Assembly: GCA_030024085.1 (NCBI GenBank)
Contig: JASEJE010000003.1
Span: 89,316-153,315 of the forward strand
From: Bacillota bacterium
GTDB taxonomy: Bacteria > Bacillota > SHA-98 > UBA4971
Direction of reading: 5' to 3'
Length of the DNA: 64,000 nt
Each line of letters begins with the position of its first letter. Positions within the stretch are counted from its first letter, which is position 1. The position numbers were made by a program, and so were the translations under genes. This document shows, one piece after another, positions 60,507 to 64,000 of this stretch. Under the pieces are notes generated by a model. It searched no databases and was not told the DNA's origin. It saw only the letters and a list, made by a program, of their open reading frames with translations.

Positions 60507-62267
60507 TCACGTCTCCTCGCCCGAAGCGAGCTCCTCTTCGAGCAACTGCCGCTCGTGGATGTCCGCGTAGATGCCTCCGGCGGCCACAAGCGACTCATGG
60601 TCTCCACGTTCGGCGATCCGCCCGTCATCTAGCACGATGATCTCGTCCGCTTCCTTCAGTGTGGATATTCTGTGCGATATGAGAATGGTGGTCCTCTCAC
60701 GCATGATGCGCCTCAAGGACCTCAGGATCTTCTCCTCGGTCTCCGTGTCGACCGCGGAGAAGCAGTCGTCGAGTATGAGAATCCTGGGGTTCTTTATGAG
60801 GGCCCGCGCTATCGCAACCCTCTGCTTCTGCCCGCCAGAGAGGGTCACGCCACGCTCTCCGACCACGGTGTCGAAGCCCTGATGAAACCCCCGCACGTCT
60901 CCCGCCACCCCCGCGACATCCGCGGCCCCTTCGATCTCCTCGCTGGAGAAATCGTCGCTCGCAAACCCGATGTTCCCCTTGACCGACGTGGAGAACAGGA
61001 AGTTATCCTGCGGCACGTAACCGATGTCGCGTCTCAGCACGCCGAGGGGGACTTCGTTGATGTCGATGCCGTCGACGAAAAGCCCACCCGGAGGCGGGTT
61101 GTACATGCGCAAAAGCAGGTTCACGAGGGTGGTCTTGCCGCTCCCGGTCCGGCCCAGGATGCCTACGGTGCGCCCCGCCGGGATTTCGAGATCGATGTTC
61201 CGGAGGACGGGCTCGCTCTCCCCGGGGTAGGTGAAGGAGAGATTCCTGAACTCCACCTCGCCCCCAAGCCCGCTGACGGGCACGGCGTTCTTCGCGTCCT
61301 CGACCTCGGGCATCGTGGAAAAGATGACGTTGAGCCGGTCGATGGATGCCATGCCCCGCTGCAGCGTATTGACCACCCAGCCGATGGCCATCATGGGCCA
61401 GATCGCCATCCCGAGATACCCGCTGAACGCGACGAAATCGCCGAGGCTGATGTCGCCGAAGATGACCAGCCTGCCGCCATAGCCCAGCACCACCACGAAG
61501 CTCAGACCCGCCACGAACTGCACCAGGGGCCAGAAGAGCCCCCAGATCCTCACAAGGTGCATGTTGGCGTCAACCACACGCTGGGCTGCCCCGGTAAACT
61601 TCTCTATCTCCGCCTCCTCCTGAACGAAGGCCTTGATCACCCGTATCCCGCTCAGGTTCTCCTGGGTGCGGTCGGTCAGGGCGGCGAACGTCTCCTGGAC
61701 CTTCCGGAACCTCGAATGGATGAGCCGCGAGAAATGCGTGACGATGAGGGCAACGAATGGCAGCGGCACGAGACCGAGCGCCACCAGCCGCAGGTCTATG
61801 GTGCGCAGCATGATGGTGACCGTGGCGATCGTAAGGAACGCTGCGTCAACCAGCAAGGCGATTCCCTGCGCGAACGCGTGTCGCACCGCATGGATGTCGT
61901 TGGTGGCGTGGGCCATCAGGTCGCCGGTCTTGTGGTTGTTGAAGAAGTTGGCCGAAAGGGTCTCGAGATGGGCAAAGAACCTGTTCCTGAGGGTGTAGTC
62001 GACGAGCCTCGCAGTTCCCATTATGTACATGCGCCAGAAGTACCTGCCGACGCCTACGAGAAACGCGATTCCGACGATGAGACCGACGTAGCGCAGGAGC
62101 CCGGAGCCATCGAGTCTGCCCGCGCGGAAGTCGTCGGTCACCCGGCCCAGGAGCCGTGGGACCGCAAGCTGCAGGGCATCTACAGCCACAAGGAAAAGAA
62201 CGCCCAGGATGTACCTGGACCTGTACCTCACGAAGAAGTCTTTCAGTAGAGCAAATCTACCCCGCAC
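60507..62267 (-). CDS. ABC multidrug exporter half-transporter, degenerate-site partner
   Basis: 586 aa, six-helix exporter fold. Walker A GRTGSGKTT, signature LSGGQKQR, Walker B ILILDDCFSAVDTE: Asp replaces the catalytic Glu, as in BmrC-type subunits. With the next gene this forms an asymmetric pair resembling BmrC/BmrD (YheI/YheH). Substrate unknown. Confidence 0.93.
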   Translation of the reverse strand: MRGRFALLKDFFVRYRSRYILGVLFLVAVDALQLAVPRLLGRVTDDFRAGRLDGSGLLRYVGLIVGIAFLVGVGRYFWRMYIMGTARLVDYTLRNRFFAHLETLSANFFNNHKTGDLMAHATNDIHAVRHAFAQGIALLVDAAFLTIATVTIMLRTIDLRLVALGLVPLPFVALIVTHFSRLIHSRFRKVQETFAALTDRTQENLSGIRVIKAFVQEEAEIEKFTGAAQRVVDANMHLVRIWGLFWPLVQFVAGLSFVVVLGYGGRLVIFGDISLGDFVAFSGYLGMAIWPMMAIGWVVNTLQRGMASIDRLNVIFSTMPEVEDAKNAVPVSGLGGEVEFRNLSFTYPGESEPVLRNIDLEIPAGRTVGILGRTGSGKTTLVNLLLRMYNPPPGGLFVDGIDINEVPLGVLRRDIGYVPQDNFLFSTSVKGNIGFASDDFSSEEIEGAADVAGVAGDVRGFHQGFDTVVGERGVTLSGGQKQRVAIARALIKNPRILILDDCFSAVDTETEEKILRSLRRIMRERTTILISHRISTLKEADEIIVLDDGRIAERGDHESLVAAGGIYADIHERQLLEEELASGEET

Positions 62268-62373
62268 GGGCTTCCGACCTCAAAAGCGCGTTCTATCGGC
62301 CCGGCGAGGCCTGCCTCAGCCGGGCCGACGATCCAATTATACACATGGTAGCTGGCCCCTGGCAATTCCTACT

Positions 62374-63258
62374 TTAGGCGCGGCTTCGCGAGCTGGCGGG
62401 CACCCCTGCTCCGAGGAGCATCTCCCGCACGATCTTCGCTGCCAGGAGCGAAGTTATGTCGGAGAAGTCCCAGGGCGGCGCTACCTCCACGAGGTCGAAC
62501 CCCACGATGTTTGCCCGGGCCAGAGACTGGACGGCTTCAAGGATCTCCAGGGACGAGCATCCGCCCGGCTCGGGCGTTCCGGTGCCCGGGGCAAACGCAG
62601 GATCGACCACGTCGATATCGAGTGTCACGTAGCACGGCCGGTCCCCCACCTCCTGCAAGGCCGCGCGGACCGCCTCAGGCACCGGCCCGTTCACCCTGTG
62701 CGGTCCCCCGCTGGTGAGCGCAAACTCTCCGGCCGTCCCCGACCTGATGCCGATCTGGTAGAGGTTGTCCGTCCCAATGATCTCCGCAACCCGCCGCAGG
62801 ACGGTAGCATGGGAAAGCTTCTGTCCCGCGAACTCGTCGCGAAGATCCGCGTGGGCATCGAAATGGATGACGGCAAGGTCCTCCCTCGCCCTGGCCACCG
62901 CCCGGACGCACGGGAGGGTGACGAGGTGCTCACCTCCGAGGGCGAACGGGATCTTCCCGTCTTCCACGATCCCTTCGACCACCTCGCCGATGGCGTCCAG
63001 GCTCTTCTCGGTGTTTCCCAGCGGGAGCGAAACATCACCGATATCCGCCGCGCGTACCGACGAGAGAACCCGGTTCTGGGCCGGGCTATACTCCTCCAGC
63101 GAAAACGAGACCTCCCGAATCTTGGCAGGCCCGCCGCGCGCGCCAGCCCTCCAGCTTGTGGTGAAGTCCATAGGGAGACCCACGATCACGATGTCGGCCC
63201 GCTCATAGTCGCAATCCGCACAGAGGAAGCCTTCCCTTTTCTCGACGACGACGCTCAT
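62374..63258 (-). CDS. speB: Agmatinase
   Basis: Hydrolyses agmatine to putrescine and urea, Mn-dependent ureohydrolase. 294 aa from MSVVVEKREG. Metal ligands in LGGEHLVTL, HFDAHADLRDE, DIDVVDPAFAPGTGTPEPGG. ATG 63258 has GGAG 9 nt upstream. Downstream of the arginine decarboxylase. Confidence 0.95.
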   Translation of the reverse strand: MSVVVEKREGFLCADCDYERADIVIVGLPMDFTTSWRAGARGGPAKIREVSFSLEEYSPAQNRVLSSVRAADIGDVSLPLGNTEKSLDAIGEVVEGIVEDGKIPFALGGEHLVTLPCVRAVARAREDLAVIHFDAHADLRDEFAGQKLSHATVLRRVAEIIGTDNLYQIGIRSGTAGEFALTSGGPHRVNGPVPEAVRAALQEVGDRPCYVTLDIDVVDPAFAPGTGTPEPGGCSSLEILEAVQSLARANIVGFDLVEVAPPWDFSDITSLLAAKIVREMLLGAGVPASSRSRA

Positions 63259-63379
63259 ATGCAGCATCTCCAACCCAACCGTAAGTCCAGACGAATGTGA
63301 GTGCCCGCGTTTGCGGCCTTCCCTCGCCGGCTCCATACCCTGCCGGACCCAATGCGACGAGACTGCACCCGACCTGATC

Positions 63380-63412
63380 CCGGCCCGCCCGGCCTGGCCT
63401 GGCCTGGCCGGG
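63380..63412. repeat. GGCCT tandem run between pdaD and speB
   Basis: GGCCTGGCCTGGCCTGGCC, pentamer repeated about four times. In the 195-bp gap nothing else is seen. Confidence 0.6.
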
Positions 63413-63453
63413 CTCAGTCCGACCCCATCCGGCGCGCACCGCGTCGGATATCG

Positions 63454-63912
63454 TCAGTACCAGAGGGCAGCTCCGGCGAAGGCACACCCGATCTTCTGTA
63501 CCACGTGCTCTGTACCCTTTATGAGGACCTTGTCGGGAACGGCGTTCCGGAAGGCGAGAGCCTCGTGGATCATTTTCTCGATCGTGCTCTCGGCTTCCTC
63601 CTTCGAGCACTTCCCGCCGAACTCCATGATCACCCCGAAGCTGCCGGAGACGATGCCGACGCCGATGGCGGCGGCGATGCGCTCTCCAGGAACGTCGCTC
63701 GTGACGGAGCCGTAGGCCGTCGGCGTGAGCGAGCCTGGCGGTATGTCCAGCGCGTCCATGTATTCGGCGCCGGGCGGCAGGATGCTGGACACCCTCAGGA
63801 GGTTGAGGTTCCCGATGCCGGCGGCAAGGAGCGCCTTGTCGAACGCGGTCAGGGTGGTGTCGCCTTCAGCGCTTCCGGCGACCAGGGTGAACTTGCGAGG
63901 TGTCGGCAGCAT
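63454..63912 (-). CDS. pdaD: Pyruvoyl-dependent arginine decarboxylase
   Basis: 152 aa. Self-cleaves at a Ser-Ser pair in LRVSSILPPGAEY to make the pyruvoyl group, then decarboxylates arginine to agmatine. ATG 63912 has GGAGGG 8 nt upstream. Paired with speB in the arginine-agmatine-putrescine route. Confidence 0.95.
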   Translation of the reverse strand: MLPTPRKFTLVAGSAEGDTTLTAFDKALLAAGIGNLNLLRVSSILPPGAEYMDALDIPPGSLTPTAYGSVTSDVPGERIAAAIGVGIVSGSFGVIMEFGGKCSKEEAESTIEKMIHEALAFRNAVPDKVLIKGTEHVVQKIGCAFAGAALWY

Positions 63913-63932
63913 GCATCAATCCCTCCACTCAA

Positions 63933-64000
63933 CTAAGTATGGCGACATAAGTTTGCGCCATCTTCCCTGACGGTGCTGGGGTTGCCGGTGCTTGCTAGGG
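63933..64000 (-). repeat. Palindromic repeat, copy J, cut by window end
   Basis: CTAAGTATGGCGACATAAGTTTGCGCCATCTTCCCTGACGGTG-type flank, then GGTTGCCGGTGCTTGCTAGGG, as in copy B, running off the right edge. Confidence 0.85.

Noticed and set aside
58203..60632. 809-codon plus-strand frame over the ABC transporter
   Set aside because: Shadow of the ABC gene; composition is His/Pro-rich nonsense.

Overview
The window looks like a chromosome segment of a high-GC, spore-forming, anaerobic member of the Firmicutes (Bacillota). The evidence is the classic gene order topA-smg-dprA-comM-yraN-rnhB-rbgA-lepB-rplS-trmD-rimM-khpA-rpsP-ffh-ftsY-smc, followed by rnc-fabF-acpP-fabG-fabD-fabH-plsX-fapR-rpmF-yceD and by the ylbJ/coaD/patatin/sepM and yloU-fakA-degV clusters. 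Sporulation genes (spoVS, ylbJ, a SigH-like sigma factor), a T-box leader and a FapR operator agree. A trimeric [FeFe]-hydrogenase points to a fermentative anaerobe. The genus cannot be named from the sequence. Nearly every gene is on the minus strand; only ylbJ and rpmB are on the plus strand. No tRNA, rRNA, CRISPR array, phage or transposase gene was seen.

Layout. 1-18 kb: tRNA modification (trmFO), DNA topology and competence (topA, dprA, comM), ribosome assembly and protein export (rbgA, lepB, rplS, trmD, rimM, rpsP, ffh, ftsY) and chromosome condensation (smc). 18-21 kb: SigH-like sigma factor, spoVS, an unrecognised conserved-looking protein, rnc. 21-28.7 kb: complete type II fatty acid initiation/elongation set with plsX and its repressor fapR, then rpmF-yceD. 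28.7-38.9 kb: secreted LysM protein, SepM protease, patatin, YlbJ, coaD, rsmD, the fatty acid kinase pair FakA/DegV with YloU, and divergent rpmB. 39-50.3 kb: resA, a U32-like protein with panB, a secreted Ig-like protein, phosphodiesterase, Nudix, T-box controlled ileS, thiamine pyrophosphokinase, a secreted unknown. 50.9-58.1 kb: hydCBA hydrogenase operon with an Fe-S/sigma-54 activator upstream. 58.4-64 kb: heterodimeric ABC exporter, agmatinase and pyruvoyl arginine decarboxylase.

Regulation visible in sequence. Three promoters match the SigH consensus with the same 11-nt spacing (spoVS, yloU-fakA, LysM protein), and a SigH-like factor is encoded nearby. hydC has a GG-N10-GC sigma-54 promoter and a large dyad about 250 bp upstream, next to the gene for a ferredoxin-domain sigma-54 activator. 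fapR has a 17-bp FapR-type operator over its start site. resA has a perfect 16-bp CsoR/CstR-like palindrome filling its promoter spacer. ileS has a complete T-box with an ATC specifier.

The least explained feature is a family of about ten intergenic imperfect palindromes, 185-210 bp when complete, with terminal inverted repeats. Their central arms differ between copies but stay complementary. In one copy the interior is inverted relative to another with the same flanks. One copy carries a nested 108-bp insertion with a 6-bp target duplication. I know of no named family that matches.
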